Below, one piece after another: positions 34,562 through 45,082 of a stretch of DNA of 64,000 nt (within the stretch, counting starts at the first letter, position 1; the number at the start of each line of letters is the position of its first letter). Made by a program: the position numbers and the translations under genes. Location of the stretch: positions 1 through 64,000 of the forward strand of contig SUVX01000006.1 in assembly GCA_015061725.1 (NCBI GenBank). The letters are read 5' to 3'. The notes below the pieces were generated by a model. The model ran no database searches, was not told the DNA's origin, and saw nothing but the letters and a program-made list of their open reading frames with translations. Source of the stretch: Lentisphaerota bacterium (GTDB taxonomy: Bacteria > Verrucomicrobiota > Lentisphaeria > Victivallales > Victivallaceae).

Positions 34562-35356
34562 ATGAAAAGTTTTGTGTGGCAGGGGGAAATGGAAAATCTG
34601 AACCGGAAACAGAGTGATTCCGCCCATGGGCGGGTAAAGCAGTCATGCTTTACCCTGATTGAACTTCTCGTTGTGATTGCCATCATCGCCATTCTTGCGG
34701 CGATGCTGATGCCGGCGCTTGCCAAAGCGCGTGATGCGGGTAAAGCGGCGACCTGTACCAATAATATGAAAATCCTTTGCAGTCTTCAGCAGCAGTACGT
34801 TGAGGATAATGACGGATTCTATATGGCATCAAATATGCCCTATGTGGGCAGCGGTGTCACCACCGAATACGAATGGTGGAATGCCTGGCGCGGTACATTC
34901 AAGATGAAATATATCAATAAACACTCGCCCAAAGGTTCCGGACACGCCTGTGCCGGAACGATTACTGACTGTCCTCTGACTCCCGATGACTGGCCGGATT
35001 ATTACGGCTCCACCTACAACCAGTATAACATCTGGGCAAATATTGCGTGGAATCCCCACCTTAACTATATCAAACAGACCCGTCTGACCCGTCCTGCGGG
35101 ACGTTTCCTCTGGGTTGAAGATGCTCATACCACGGCGGATGAGATCCGTTTTGCTTTGCGTTTCCATTCGGGCAAACTTTCAAATGTTTCTTTCACGGAT
35201 ATGCACGTCAAACCGCTTAAAATCGACTACAATATCGGACGTGCAAGTTTGCATGTCAACGGTTCTCTTCTGGATAAGAGTGAGGCAAAGAACAAAAATC
35301 TTTCCTCCAATGTCGGTGTGTATGATGCTTCCGCCCCTTACAATGCCTACCTTTGA
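34562..35356 (+). CDS. Pseudopilin-like protein, second copy
   Basis: The ATG at 34562 lies behind AAGGAG, giving 264 residues. The [20 protein letters not shown] helix begins at about residue 30 after a hydrophilic leader. The residue before it is Cys rather than Gly, so it may still be processed by a prepilin peptidase but is not canonical. The C-terminus has an H-x9-D-type motif, [14 protein letters not shown], with M replacing G. The gene follows the regulator by 18 bases and precedes the 1,018-residue protein by 55. The two pseudopilins in the window share the helix and end motif but differ elsewhere. Confidence 0.8.
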   Translation: MKSFVWQGEMENLNRKQSDSAHGRVKQSCFTLIELLVVIAIIAILAAMLMPALAKARDAGKAATCTNNMKILCSLQQQYVEDNDGFYMASNMPYVGSGVTTEYEWWNAWRGTFKMKYINKHSPKGSGHACAGTITDCPLTPDDWPDYYGSTYNQYNIWANIAWNPHLNYIKQTRLTRPAGRFLWVEDAHTTADEIRFALRFHSGKLSNVSFTDMHVKPLKIDYNIGRASLHVNGSLLDKSEAKNKNLSSNVGVYDASAPYNAYL

Positions 35357-35411
35357 TGCCGTTGAGGAAAAATTCAAGTTGAAATTTGTATAAAACATAA
35401 AAAGGAGACAA

Positions 35412-38400
35412 ATGAAAAAAAGTTATCTGCTATTGTTGCTGATGACATGCTGTGCCGTATCCGGTGCTGACATTGACATCCGCAGGTATTATGCCAACGG
35501 GGGACAGGTTCAGGATTTGACGGTTGAGGGGAAAAATATCCTCCGCCTGACAGTTGCGCCGGGCAAAAAAGAATCATACCGCCGCTTTGTTATCAATGTT
35601 GAACCCAAGAAAAGTTATGTCCTGAAGTTCTATTTCAAAGGCGAAAACCTCAAGCCGCTTGCCGGAAAAAGTTTGAAGGGTGCGGGTATATCCTTCTCCC
35701 GTCCCGGCGGCAGTATCATCTACCGCGGCAGCGATTTGGGATTGTGGAAACACCGCCTCGGCACTTTCGGCTGGACAAAAGTGGAAGTGCCTTTTAAAAC
35801 CAAAAAAGAAAAAAAGGTTTATCTGACTCTTGAAATTGCCGATGCAACAGGCAGTTCTGAGTTTTCTGATATCTCTTTGAGTGAAGCAGCATCGGCAAAG
35901 AAAAAAACTTCTCCTCAGCTTAAAGCCGCGCTTTTCCCAGTGGATTATCAGAAAGGCGTTTATTACATCGCCCGCAATATGCCCGCCGTCTGGGTGTTCA
36001 CGCTTGACGGTACGCGCAAACCCAAGGCTCCGGTGCTGGAACTTGATCTTCCCGAAGGCGTTGAGTGTCTCGGTGCCAGTCACCTGTGGCCCGCCAATCC
36101 CGGACAGAAAATCTGGAAATATGTCCATGATAAACCCGTTGTGAAAGCCATTACCCGCAACGGAAAAAAATACAATAAATACTCTCTTAAAATCGGTGCG
36201 CCGACTGTCCGGATGTTCAAAGCCTGGCGCAATGATTACCGCGTTTATCTTGCAAGCAAAAAAGCCGGTGGAACCGCTTACTGGCGTCTGACTGACGGTA
36301 ATTTCAAGGGCGAATTCAAAAAAGTTGAACTCAAAGATGCCGGAAATGTCGTTTATCCTGAAAAAGCGTTGAAAAAATTCCACCTGTATGTGGATTACCC
36401 GATGAACTTCTACGGCGGTATGCCCGAAATGGCAGACGCCTATGACCGCTACTGGCACAAACTGGACGTCAAACCCTGGACGAAACTCTGGCATATCGCC
36501 TGGAAAACTCTGCCGCAGGCACAGCGTGACAAGATTGAAAAAGGCTACACCATCGGCGTTGCCATGAGTACCTGGGGCAGCACCCCCCGCTACAATCTTG
36601 CCGGTTGGCTCAAAAAGAATAAGCTCCCCCACAACTACCGCCTGATGGAGCCCCGCAACAGCCGCGAACCCGACGGTGTGCTTTGTCCTGAAGAAATCAT
36701 TGAAGATAAGGGCGGTATCATCTGGAACCGTTTTGCGGTCGAGGGTATCCGCGGTTATCTCAACGGATTCAAACCGCATTTTATTGAATACGACTTTGAA
36801 CCGGGCGCCATGGGACACTGTTTCTGTCAGGTCTGCCGTGCAAAGTTCTCCAATCCCGTCAAGACGAAAAAGGAAATTCTTGCCAATCACCGCAAGGCAT
36901 GGTTTGAATTCCGCTTGAAACAGCATGCCGACGTGGCGCGCCGTTTCTTCAACATGGTCAAAAAACACTTCCCCGGAGCGTTGGCAGTAATGTGTACCGA
37001 TCCTCTGCATGTGGGTTCAAGTCCGCTTGCCGAGTGGTGCGGTGTCGATCCGCGTATGTTTGACAAAGACGGCGTGGATCTCTATCAGAATATGCCCTAT
37101 TTTGAGGGTGTACAGTACTTTGACTCTATGGAACTCAACATCCGTGAACTCAAAAGTGCGCCGCACATGCCGCTGATCGACCCGACTGAGGATATGGAGC
37201 GTTACTATATCCGCTACACCCCAAACGGCGTCAAAACGGTCATTCTTGCCTGTGCCGCCAACGGCGGTATCGGACAGGGATTTTATCCGAGCGACCACTT
37301 TGACGGACGTTACCTTGTTTCCATTGCCGAGGGTGCCGACCTTGCCGCCAAAGGAGAAGATTTCTACATGTTCGGCAAGCGCCTGAAAAACGGAACTGTT
37401 ACCCACACAGTTCTCAACTCCGCCCGCTACAACTTTACGGATAACGGAAATAAAATCACGGTGGAATCTCCCGACTTCCGTCCGACCACAAGAAGCACCG
37501 TTCACGAATATAAGGGAAAACTGCTTTACACGCTTTTCAACTATCACCCGCGCAATGCGATGATTGTGAAAATCAACATACCCCAAGGTATGTATGCCCG
37601 GGAACTCAACAGCAATCGCGCTCTGGGTAAATCCGCAAGAGTGAAAGTGCCTGCCGGCAGCGTGGTGCTGATTGAATTTGCAAAGAAACCGTATAAACTG
37701 CCTGTATTGCCCTCTTATGACAATGAACTTGCCAATTTCAAGAGTGACAAACCCATCGGCAATTACGGTATCCTGCGTCCTGAAAATATGGTTCTGTCCA
37801 AGATTTCAGGCGGAAAACTCTCTGCTTACATTGACCCCGACAACAACGGTAACGTCATCGGACTTCAGGTCGCAGGCGGTTCGGATTACCTCTATCACAA
37901 GGACCGCGGTTATCTGGGTGACTTTATCGCTTATCCCGCCATGTCTGAAAAGACAGTTGCCTACAAAATCACAGCGCCCGGATGCTTTGAATACAAAGTT
38001 CCCGCGCCGGATGACGCCAATCCCGATGCCGATCCCAATGAGGGACTTATTATCCGCAAACGTTACAGTATTGAAAACGGCGGCAAAGTTCTGAAAGCTG
38101 TTTTTGAAGTTGAAAATGCAAGTCCCCGCAAAACGACGATGAAACTTCTTTCCAGAGTCCGCAACATTCCGAAAGTCGGCGGCAGATTTGCCGGAAGCAA
38201 GGTGCTTTCTGAAGTTGTCCGGGTCAACGGCAAAAAGGTTTCAGCCTTCCACAACCGTGTTGCGACAAACGGCAAAGCAATTTCGGTATGCACCGCAGAC
38301 GGCAGCATGAAAGAAGAGATGCTTTTCCACGGCGACAGTTATTTTACCAACTTCTTCTGCTGGGATAACGCCGCCAATTTGTACACCGTCGAACCCGGCG

Positions 38401-38468
38401 GAAAAGCGTATACTCTTCCTTACAAGGCAAAGAAAACCTTTACCGTCAGCTATGAGATCGTCAAGTAA
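35412..38468 (+). CDS. Large secreted protein, putative glycosidase, unknown family
   Basis: The 1,018-residue protein starts with a signal peptide (about 1-19) behind AAGGAG. An N-terminal beta-rich domain (about 20-160) is shared with the following gene, including the IIYRGS...WKH.LGTF motif. A probable barrel (about 310-650) contains HFIEYDFEPGAMGHCFCQVC, with acidic residues and a CxxC pair. The C-terminus (about 770-1,015) is beta-rich. No CAZy family is recognised. Acting on an extracellular polysaccharide is plausible from context. Confidence 0.6.
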   Translation: MKKSYLLLLLMTCCAVSGADIDIRRYYANGGQVQDLTVEGKNILRLTVAPGKKESYRRFVINVEPKKSYVLKFYFKGENLKPLAGKSLKGAGISFSRPGGSIIYRGSDLGLWKHRLGTFGWTKVEVPFKTKKEKKVYLTLEIADATGSSEFSDISLSEAASAKKKTSPQLKAALFPVDYQKGVYYIARNMPAVWVFTLDGTRKPKAPVLELDLPEGVECLGASHLWPANPGQKIWKYVHDKPVVKAITRNGKKYNKYSLKIGAPTVRMFKAWRNDYRVYLASKKAGGTAYWRLTDGNFKGEFKKVELKDAGNVVYPEKALKKFHLYVDYPMNFYGGMPEMADAYDRYWHKLDVKPWTKLWHIAWKTLPQAQRDKIEKGYTIGVAMSTWGSTPRYNLAGWLKKNKLPHNYRLMEPRNSREPDGVLCPEEIIEDKGGIIWNRFAVEGIRGYLNGFKPHFIEYDFEPGAMGHCFCQVCRAKFSNPVKTKKEILANHRKAWFEFRLKQHADVARRFFNMVKKHFPGALAVMCTDPLHVGSSPLAEWCGVDPRMFDKDGVDLYQNMPYFEGVQYFDSMELNIRELKSAPHMPLIDPTEDMERYYIRYTPNGVKTVILACAANGGIGQGFYPSDHFDGRYLVSIAEGADLAAKGEDFYMFGKRLKNGTVTHTVLNSARYNFTDNGNKITVESPDFRPTTRSTVHEYKGKLLYTLFNYHPRNAMIVKINIPQGMYARELNSNRALGKSARVKVPAGSVVLIEFAKKPYKLPVLPSYDNELANFKSDKPIGNYGILRPENMVLSKISGGKLSAYIDPDNNGNVIGLQVAGGSDYLYHKDRGYLGDFIAYPAMSEKTVAYKITAPGCFEYKVPAPDDANPDADPNEGLIIRKRYSIENGGKVLKAVFEVENASPRKTTMKLLSRVRNIPKVGGRFAGSKVLSEVVRVNGKKVSAFHNRVATNGKAISVCTADGSMKEEMLFHGDSYFTNFFCWDNAANLYTVEPGGKAYTLPYKAKKTFTVSYEIVK

Positions 38469-38478
38469 AAAATAAAGA

Positions 38479-41116
38479 ATGAAAATGAAACGTATTGTTA
38501 TTGCTCTGTTGTTTGTCTGTGCCGCCGCACTTTCTGCGCTGGATATCGACTTGCACAAATACCGTGTCCGTCAGGGAAAGTATGAGTTCACAAAAGAGGG
38601 TGAAGAAAAGATGGTCAAAATCTATTCTCTGCCCAAGGTGAGAAGTTGTTATGTTACTTTCGACGTGCCGCTTCAACCGTTCCACAGATACGAACTGTCT
38701 TTTGAAATGCGCGGAAACAACATCACCCGCCGTCCGTCAAAGAGTCTTTTCGGCGGCGGCGTGACCTTCAACGCGTTGGGAAAAATCATCTATCGCGGCA
38801 GTCAGCACGGTATGTGGAAACACGCTCTGGGAACTTTTGACTGGCAGAAAGTTGTCATCAAGTTCAAGGCTCCCAATACAAAAGAGGCGTATCTTTGCTG
38901 TGAGATCGCCGATGCCGACGGCTGGGTGGAATTCCGCCGTGCCAAACTGGTTGATCTGACGGGCGAAAAAGAGAAAAAAGCCGCCGATAAAGCCGCCGAA
39001 AATATCAACAAAGTATTCAATCCCGTTAAAGTTTCGGGCAAAGTCTTTGACGATGCCAACGGCAACGGTAAATTGGATGCCGGAGAAAAAGGTATCGCGG
39101 GCGTTCAGGTTTCAGACGGACTCAATATCGTCAAAACCGATGCTTCCGGCGTTTACACGATTGACAAGGCTACGGGAAAATTTCTCTTTGCCGTCAAGCC
39201 GGATAACGGTGTTTTTGTCGGCAAACACTATGCCGTTCTTGCGGATAAGGTGAACTTTGCCGTCAAACTGCATGCGCCGCGCAAAAAAGCGGTTTTTTAT
39301 TCTGTCAATGATTCCGAATGCGGTGCGGCAGATCCCTTTATCGGTCAGGTGATTTCTGCTGCAAAGAAGGTTCCGGGCGACTTTCTTGTTCATTGCGGAG
39401 ACATCGGCAATCAGAAAGGTCATCTTGACAGCATGACCCGTGCGGAAATGCCGGTTCATTATGCCATCGGCAACCACGATTTTTACAAAGATCCCGCAGG
39501 TGGAGAGACCCGTTTTGAAAAACATTTCGGACCGGTGTATTACTCCTTCAACGTTGCCGGACTGCACTGTATCGTTGTCGGTTATCTGGGCGGGGTGGAT
39601 GCCGCCCCCTCTCCGCAGCTGGGCAAACGTCAGATCGAATGGCTGAAAAAAGATTTTGCCCTCAATCCCGGACCCAAAGTTATTTTCCGTCATCACCCCA
39701 TGCGTTTCAATGATGTCATTGCCAAGATGGTGCTTGACCCCAAAAACAATGTTGTTGCGACAGTTTCCGGACACACGCACGCCGCGCAGACCCGTCTGAT
39801 CAACGGTATCATCACCACCGAGGGCGCACCGCCGCAGATGGCGGCTGTTGACCATGCGCCGCGCGGATTTCTCCGCGGTGTCTGGGAAAACGGCAAAATC
39901 TCTTTTGAAATCATCAATCCGGTCGTCTGGACTTCAAAAGCCGCCGTTGACAAGAGTGCGGAACCTGTGAAAACCGGTGCCGATTGGGCGCAGTTCCGCC
40001 GTTCTGCCGACAGAAACGGTATTGCTGATACACGTCTTAAAATGCCTTTGAAACTGCGCTGGAAATTCAAAGCTCCCGGATATATCTGGGCATCTTCACC
40101 CATCATCAGCAAGGGAAAAGTCTTTGCTGCCACACTTGACGATGCCATGGCAAAAAACGCCTGTGTGCTTGCACTGGACGTCAAAACCGGCAAACTGCTG
40201 TGGAAGACGGTCGTCGGCGTTTCAATCAAACACACGCCCGCCGTTGATGGCAAACGCGTTTACGCTTCCGGTGTGGATGGCACTGTCTTTGCCCTTGATG
40301 TCAATAACGGAAAAATTTTGTGGAAAACTTCTATTCCGTATTACGCCAATCGTTCAGACGGTCTTTACGGACCTGTCACTTGGTATGAAAACCGCCTGTT
40401 TGCGGGCGGAGATCATCTGGTTGAACTTGATCCTAACGGGAAAAATCCTGCGTGAAGATGATAAAAAAAGTTTCGGTTCCCCCTGTCATGCGGGCGCAGT
40501 CATTGCAGACGGAAAAATCTTTTCAAGTGAAAACTGGCGTTACGGCGTTTATGCCCATGATTTGAAATCCGGCAAACGTCTGTGGACAACGGGCAGAGAG
40601 AACGGCGTTTACACCTTTCTTGACTCCGGTCCGGCTTACGCTGACGGCAAACTCTATCAGAAAGTCCGTACCGGCGTAAGAATTCTTGACCCCGCAAGCG
40701 GAAAATGTCTGGTTCAGCATAAGAACGGACTCAAACGTCCCACGATGGAAACTTATTCCCTGCCGCTGGTTGCCGGAGGCAAAGTCTTTTTCGGCTCTGC
40801 CCGGGGACTCTTTGCTTACGATGCGAAAACGCTTGCGCCGGTGTGGAATTTCACTCCGAAAAAAGAGATGGTGACCAGTGTTCCCTATGCCTGGTACCCG
40901 ATGGCGGCGGTCCACGCTTCGCCTGCTTACGCTGACGGCAAAGTGATTTTCGGCGGCGGCGACGGAATACTCTATGTGCTTGACGGCGCAACAGGAAAAG
41001 TCCTGTTCTCAAAAGAACTGGGCGCAACGGTTTATTCTTCAAGTGCCGTTTCAGGAAATGCGGTCATCACTTCAGCCGCTGACGGAACCATTTACGCCTT
41101 TACCGGCAGCAAATAA
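38479..41116 (+). pseudogene. Frameshifted secreted phosphoesterase/PQQ-propeller protein
   Basis: The gene reads in one frame to a stop at 40455 and continues in another frame to 41116, where the PQQ-like repeats resume. The break is near 40435. A single extra A in CCTAACGGG would turn D-P-T-G-K-I into the present stop. Read across the break, the order is: signal peptide, the N-terminal domain shared with the previous gene (about 20-160), a SdrD-B/metallophos_N-like domain (DDANGNGKLDAGEKG, about 195-265), a calcineurin-type phosphoesterase (GDIGN, GNHD, HH, SGHTH) and PQQ-like beta-propeller repeats. The first DxH metal motif is replaced by NDSEC. Whether the break is real or a base error cannot be decided here. 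Confidence 0.7.
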
Positions 41117-41141
41117 AAATCAATCATAAGGAAAATAAAAA

Positions 41142-42086
41142 ATGATTCAGATCAAAGCAACATTTCTGGATGAAATCAGTTCAGATATCCCCCACCAGAA
41201 CTGGGGATTCAAAGAGTGGGACAGAGACTTTGCCTCAATGAAACAAATGGGTATTGATACTGTGGTCATGATCCGTTCCGGACTGCGCCAGTTCATCACC
41301 TACCCGTCCCCTATTCTGATGAATGAACTCAACTGCTACGAGCCGCCCGTGGATCTGGTGGATATGTTTCTCACCCTTGCTGAAAAGTACGGTATGAAGT
41401 ACTACTTCGGCACCTACGCCCTGCGCAGAAACGGCGATTACGGCGATGTGGATTTCTCAAAGACCTGGGATACCGAGCGCCGCCTGCTGGATGAAGTCTG
41501 GGAGCGTTACGGACACCGCAAGGCGTTCAAGGGCTGGTATCTTTCCAAAGAGGTCGGAACGGCTGAAAATATGCAGATCATTGAAGAATTTGTCCGTTAC
41601 AGCAAATATGTGAAAGAGATTTCCGGCGGACTTCCGACACTCATCAGCCCGGGAATGATTGGCAGAAAATGCTGGCTGCCCAACGATCCCAATGCGCACG
41701 ATTTGGATTTTTCAGGACACGAGCGCGACTGGGATAAAATCATGGGTATCATCTCCGGCTGTGTGGATACCATTGCGTTCCAGGACGGACACGTTACCTT
41801 TGACGAACTGCCCGAAGCTCTCAAAATCAACAAACGTCTTGCCGACAAACACGGCATTGAACTGTGGACGAACTGCGAAAGTTTCGACCGTGATATGCCC
41901 TTCCGCTTTCCGCCGATCAAATGGGAAAAAATGCGCCTGAAACTCCGTGCGGCGCAGGCGGCGGGAATTGAACGCGCCATCACGTTTGAATTTTCTCACT
42001 TCATGAGTCCCAACTCCTTCTGGCCCCAGGCGGGAAATCTTTTCAACCGCTATATGGAATGGATCGAAGAAAATCAGGAGGCATAG
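41142..42086 (+). CDS. DUF4434 TIM-barrel protein
   Basis: The 314-residue protein has AAGGAAA before its ATG and no signal peptide. The pattern ATFLDEISSDIPHQNWG and RRLLDEVWERYGHRKAFKGWYLSKEVG matches DUF4434, a TIM-barrel family of presumed glycosidases. Acidic residues in YLSKEVG and FQDGHVTF may be catalytic. It follows the frameshifted gene by 25 bases and precedes the GH28 gene by 6, so it belongs to the same operon. Confidence 0.75.
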   Translation: MIQIKATFLDEISSDIPHQNWGFKEWDRDFASMKQMGIDTVVMIRSGLRQFITYPSPILMNELNCYEPPVDLVDMFLTLAEKYGMKYYFGTYALRRNGDYGDVDFSKTWDTERRLLDEVWERYGHRKAFKGWYLSKEVGTAENMQIIEEFVRYSKYVKEISGGLPTLISPGMIGRKCWLPNDPNAHDLDFSGHERDWDKIMGIISGCVDTIAFQDGHVTFDELPEALKINKRLADKHGIELWTNCESFDRDMPFRFPPIKWEKMRLKLRAAQAAGIERAITFEFSHFMSPNSFWPQAGNLFNRYMEWIEENQEA

Positions 42087-42092
42087 TTTTTT

Positions 42093-43376
42093 ATGAACAA
42101 CTCTTTTCCCGTGTGGGCGGCACTTCTTGCCGCCCCTGTTCTTGCTTCTGCTGAAATCGTGACTCTTTCAGGTGCAAAAGGCAACGGTGTCGCCAACGAT
42201 ACGGCAATCATCCAGAAAGCGATTGATGCGCTTCCTGAAAGGGGAACGCTCATTATTCCGCCGGGACAGTACCGCTGCGGCGGACTTAAACTCAAAAGCC
42301 GCATGACTTTGCGCCTTGCCGCTGGAGCAACTCTGATCGGAACAGGAAACATCAACGATTACGTCAGCTGGAAGCACCTGCAGAAACGTGCTTATGGATT
42401 GAACCGGGCATTTCTTTTCGGATACGACCTTGAAGATGTGACCATTGAGGGACCCGGCACGATTGACGGTTCCGGACATCTTTTCTGGGACTATGACGGC
42501 GAAAGAAGCGGTGATATTTATGATTTGCTCACCGATGGCTGGAAAGTTTACCGTCCGCAGAAAGAGCGTCCTGTACCCGTATTGCTTCACAGCTGCCGCA
42601 ATGTGGTGTTGAAGAATCTTCAAATTGTCAATTCCCCTGCCTACACCGTGTGGGCGCTCGGCTGCGATAAGCTGCTGATTGATACTGTGATCGTCCGCAA
42701 TCACCGTTTCGGACCCAATACCGACGTGCTGGATATCGACTGCTCCGCAGATGTGGTCATCCGCAACTGCGATCTGGATGCCGGAGACGATACCATTGCA
42801 ATAAAGAGCGATTCCGGATTGCTGGGAAAAGTCAAAGCGTGTGAACGTATCACCGTTGAAAACTGCCGTTTGAGCAGTTCGACCTGCGCCGTCCGCACCG
42901 GTTACGAGGGGGATGCGCCCATCCGTGATATCGTTTTTAAGAACATCAGAATCGTCAACTCCCGCAACGGATTCAACTTTGTCTCCGTCGTGCCTGAAAA
43001 ACAGCAGTTTGCCGGTACGCGGATTGAAAATATGGTGTTTGAAAATGTGACGATGGATACTGTCGGACGTCCGTTTTTCATGTGGAGCGGAGTTGTTCTG
43101 CCCGAACACGAAAAACTTTATACGGGCTTCATACGCAATATCGTTTTCAGAAACATGAAAATATACGCCGTCGATGCCGCGTTTTTCGGCGGAAACAACG
43201 TGTCTGATATCACGCTTGAAAACATTGATATCACCCTTAAAGACAACCATTGCCGTCACAACCGCGAAAAGGTTGAAAAGCCGACGGTCTGGGCGCGGGG
43301 ATTCATGCCTGAAATCATCAATACGCTCAATACAAAATTAAATCTTAAAAACGTTACGACACGGACGATTAAATGA
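42093..43376 (+). CDS. GH28-like polygalacturonase-family protein
   Basis: The 427 residues form a right-handed beta-helix with a signal peptide (about 1-20). The GH28 signatures are present: NTDVLDID with Asp211 (usual NTDG) and AGDDTIAIKS with Asp232 and Asp233. These are the three catalytic aspartates. The third family motif, GHG with its conserved His, is not visible and the matching place reads CAVRTGYEG. The substrate may therefore differ from plain polygalacturonate; rhamnogalacturonan or xylogalacturonan-type enzymes also belong to the family. It overlaps the next gene by four bases. Confidence 0.8.
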   Translation: MNNSFPVWAALLAAPVLASAEIVTLSGAKGNGVANDTAIIQKAIDALPERGTLIIPPGQYRCGGLKLKSRMTLRLAAGATLIGTGNINDYVSWKHLQKRAYGLNRAFLFGYDLEDVTIEGPGTIDGSGHLFWDYDGERSGDIYDLLTDGWKVYRPQKERPVPVLLHSCRNVVLKNLQIVNSPAYTVWALGCDKLLIDTVIVRNHRFGPNTDVLDIDCSADVVIRNCDLDAGDDTIAIKSDSGLLGKVKACERITVENCRLSSSTCAVRTGYEGDAPIRDIVFKNIRIVNSRNGFNFVSVVPEKQQFAGTRIENMVFENVTMDTVGRPFFMWSGVVLPEHEKLYTGFIRNIVFRNMKIYAVDAAFFGGNNVSDITLENIDITLKDNHCRHNREKVEKPTVWARGFMPEIINTLNTKLNLKNVTTRTIK

Positions 43377-44998
43377 AAGCGGGAAAATTTTTAACCGGAA
43401 CCGCCCTGTGTGCGGCGGTTCTTTCAACAGTTGCAGTATCAGGTGGAAACATGATGAGCAAAGCAGATTTAGCGCAGGCGGCACTTGCCGACACTCTGAT
43501 TCCGGTCCGTCCCGGGGGCGTCAACGGACAGGCGTTCTGGAACACCTATTCTCTGGCGTTCATGTACGCTCCGGTCTTTGATTTCAAGACCGTTCCGGGC
43601 GCGAAAAATTATCTTTTCACGGCGAAGGACCGCTTTGAGAAAAAATATTGTTTTCTGGCAGACAATCCGCGTGCGGCATTGACCCCCGTCTGGGCGCAGC
43701 TGCCTGTCGGACCGGTATTTCTGACCGTTGATGCGCTGGATGAGTCCGGTAAAAAGATCGGCGTTGCAGGAAACAGAAGTTTTTACCGCAACGCGCACTT
43801 CAACGGCTGTTATCCGCCTGCGGCACGCTCCTATACGCAGAGTGCGCAGATGGCTTATGCCTACTTTTTCAAGTTCAAGTACATACAGGATATGGCAAAG
43901 GGAAAACCCGATTACAACTATTCTCTTTTCTGTTATCCGAGCAAGATGCACGCGGCGATCATCAGCGGCATGGTCAATCATGCTGAGATGATTCCTGCCG
44001 ACAGGGAAACGGCACTTAAAATCGCGCGGGGTTCCGCCGCACATCTGATGAAAAATGCCGTTCCTGCGGGCAAGAAACTGGAGTACCTGCCGCTGACTTA
44101 TGAAAACAGTCCCGGCAAGGCAGGAGCGGGCGTCAGTACGATTATGATGCTTTATCCGCAAAATGTCGGTTCCGCGATGCTCAGACTTTATAAGGCAACG
44201 GGGGACAAACAGTATCTTGATTACGCTGTGCGTATCGGAGAACAGTATTTGCGTTTGCAGCTGCCCAACGGCACCTGGCACCTGGCACTTTCAATCAAAG
44301 ACGGTTCCAATGTCGGAGATAACTGCGCCGTACCGACTTCAATCATGTCCTATCTGGAACGCCTGACTGAAGTCACGGGCGACAAAAGATTCAGTAAAGC
44401 CGCCGAAAAGGGTGTTCCCTTCCTCAAAAACATGCTCCGCACCTTTAACTGGGAGGGGCAGTTTGAAGATGTGGAATTGATGCAGAAACCCTATCAGAAC
44501 CTGACCAAACACAACGGCACAGATGCGGTAATGTATCTGGCGAAACGTTATCCTGATGATCCGGATGTGCGGCGTTATGCGCGTGAACTCCAGCGTTTTT
44601 CAGAGGATCAGTTTGTGGTCTGGGAGCAACCCGGCTGGATGTATAAATATCACATTCCCGGCTTCCGTCCGCTGTCGGCGACAAAGACGAAACTCTGGGG
44701 CAATTACAACTGGTTCACGCCGACGGTTCTTGAGCAGTACCGCTGTTTTGTGCCGGTGGATGCCTCACTTGCGAAGATGATCCGTTATTATCTTTTCATG
44801 TACGATCTTGAAAAGAATCCGCTTGATTTGGCGAAGGCGCGCGCGCTGGGGGATGCTCTGACGCGGGTGCAGACACCCGACGGACGTATCCCCACCTGGT
44901 GCGACCCCAACCGTGCGGTTGAAACCGACTGGATCAACTGCGGATTTGCCTCTGCTTCGGCATTGAAACTGCTGGCAACTTATAATCACATCAGGTAA
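43373..44998 (+). CDS. Secreted alpha/alpha-barrel protein, putative lyase or glycosidase
   Basis: The 541-residue protein begins with a signal peptide (about 1-24). The remainder contains repeated helical segments with Tyr, Trp and His typical of (alpha/alpha)6 barrels, such as GSAMLRLYKATGDKQYLDYAVRIGEQYL and VPTSIMSYLERLTEVTGDKRF. This fold occurs in GH88/105 unsaturated uronyl hydrolases and in pectate lyases. No catalytic residues are assigned. It ends the operon and overlaps the GH28 gene, so a shared pectic substrate is a reasonable guess. Confidence 0.6.
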   Translation: MKAGKFLTGTALCAAVLSTVAVSGGNMMSKADLAQAALADTLIPVRPGGVNGQAFWNTYSLAFMYAPVFDFKTVPGAKNYLFTAKDRFEKKYCFLADNPRAALTPVWAQLPVGPVFLTVDALDESGKKIGVAGNRSFYRNAHFNGCYPPAARSYTQSAQMAYAYFFKFKYIQDMAKGKPDYNYSLFCYPSKMHAAIISGMVNHAEMIPADRETALKIARGSAAHLMKNAVPAGKKLEYLPLTYENSPGKAGAGVSTIMMLYPQNVGSAMLRLYKATGDKQYLDYAVRIGEQYLRLQLPNGTWHLALSIKDGSNVGDNCAVPTSIMSYLERLTEVTGDKRFSKAAEKGVPFLKNMLRTFNWEGQFEDVELMQKPYQNLTKHNGTDAVMYLAKRYPDDPDVRRYARELQRFSEDQFVVWEQPGWMYKYHIPGFRPLSATKTKLWGNYNWFTPTVLEQYRCFVPVDASLAKMIRYYLFMYDLEKNPLDLAKARALGDALTRVQTPDGRIPTWCDPNRAVETDWINCGFASASALKLLATYNHIR

Positions 44999-45017
44999 TA
45001 ACAAAAAAATCAAAAGG

Positions 45018-45059
45018 GAACTGTTGTGAAACGTAATATTTGCAACAGTTCTTTTTTTT
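45018..45059 (+). terminator. Intrinsic terminator of the glycan operon
   Basis: GAACTGTTG (45018-45026) pairs with CAACAGTTC (45043-45051) and eight T bases follow. It lies 20 bases after the last glycan gene, so it closes this transcription unit. Confidence 0.85.
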
Positions 45060-45082
45060 GAACTTTACAGGGTGATTTTCTG

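Noticed and set aside
35574..37010. A 478-codon antisense frame under the 1,018-residue protein
   Set aside because: The sense protein has a signal peptide, ribosome site and a domain repeated in the next gene. The antisense product has none of these.
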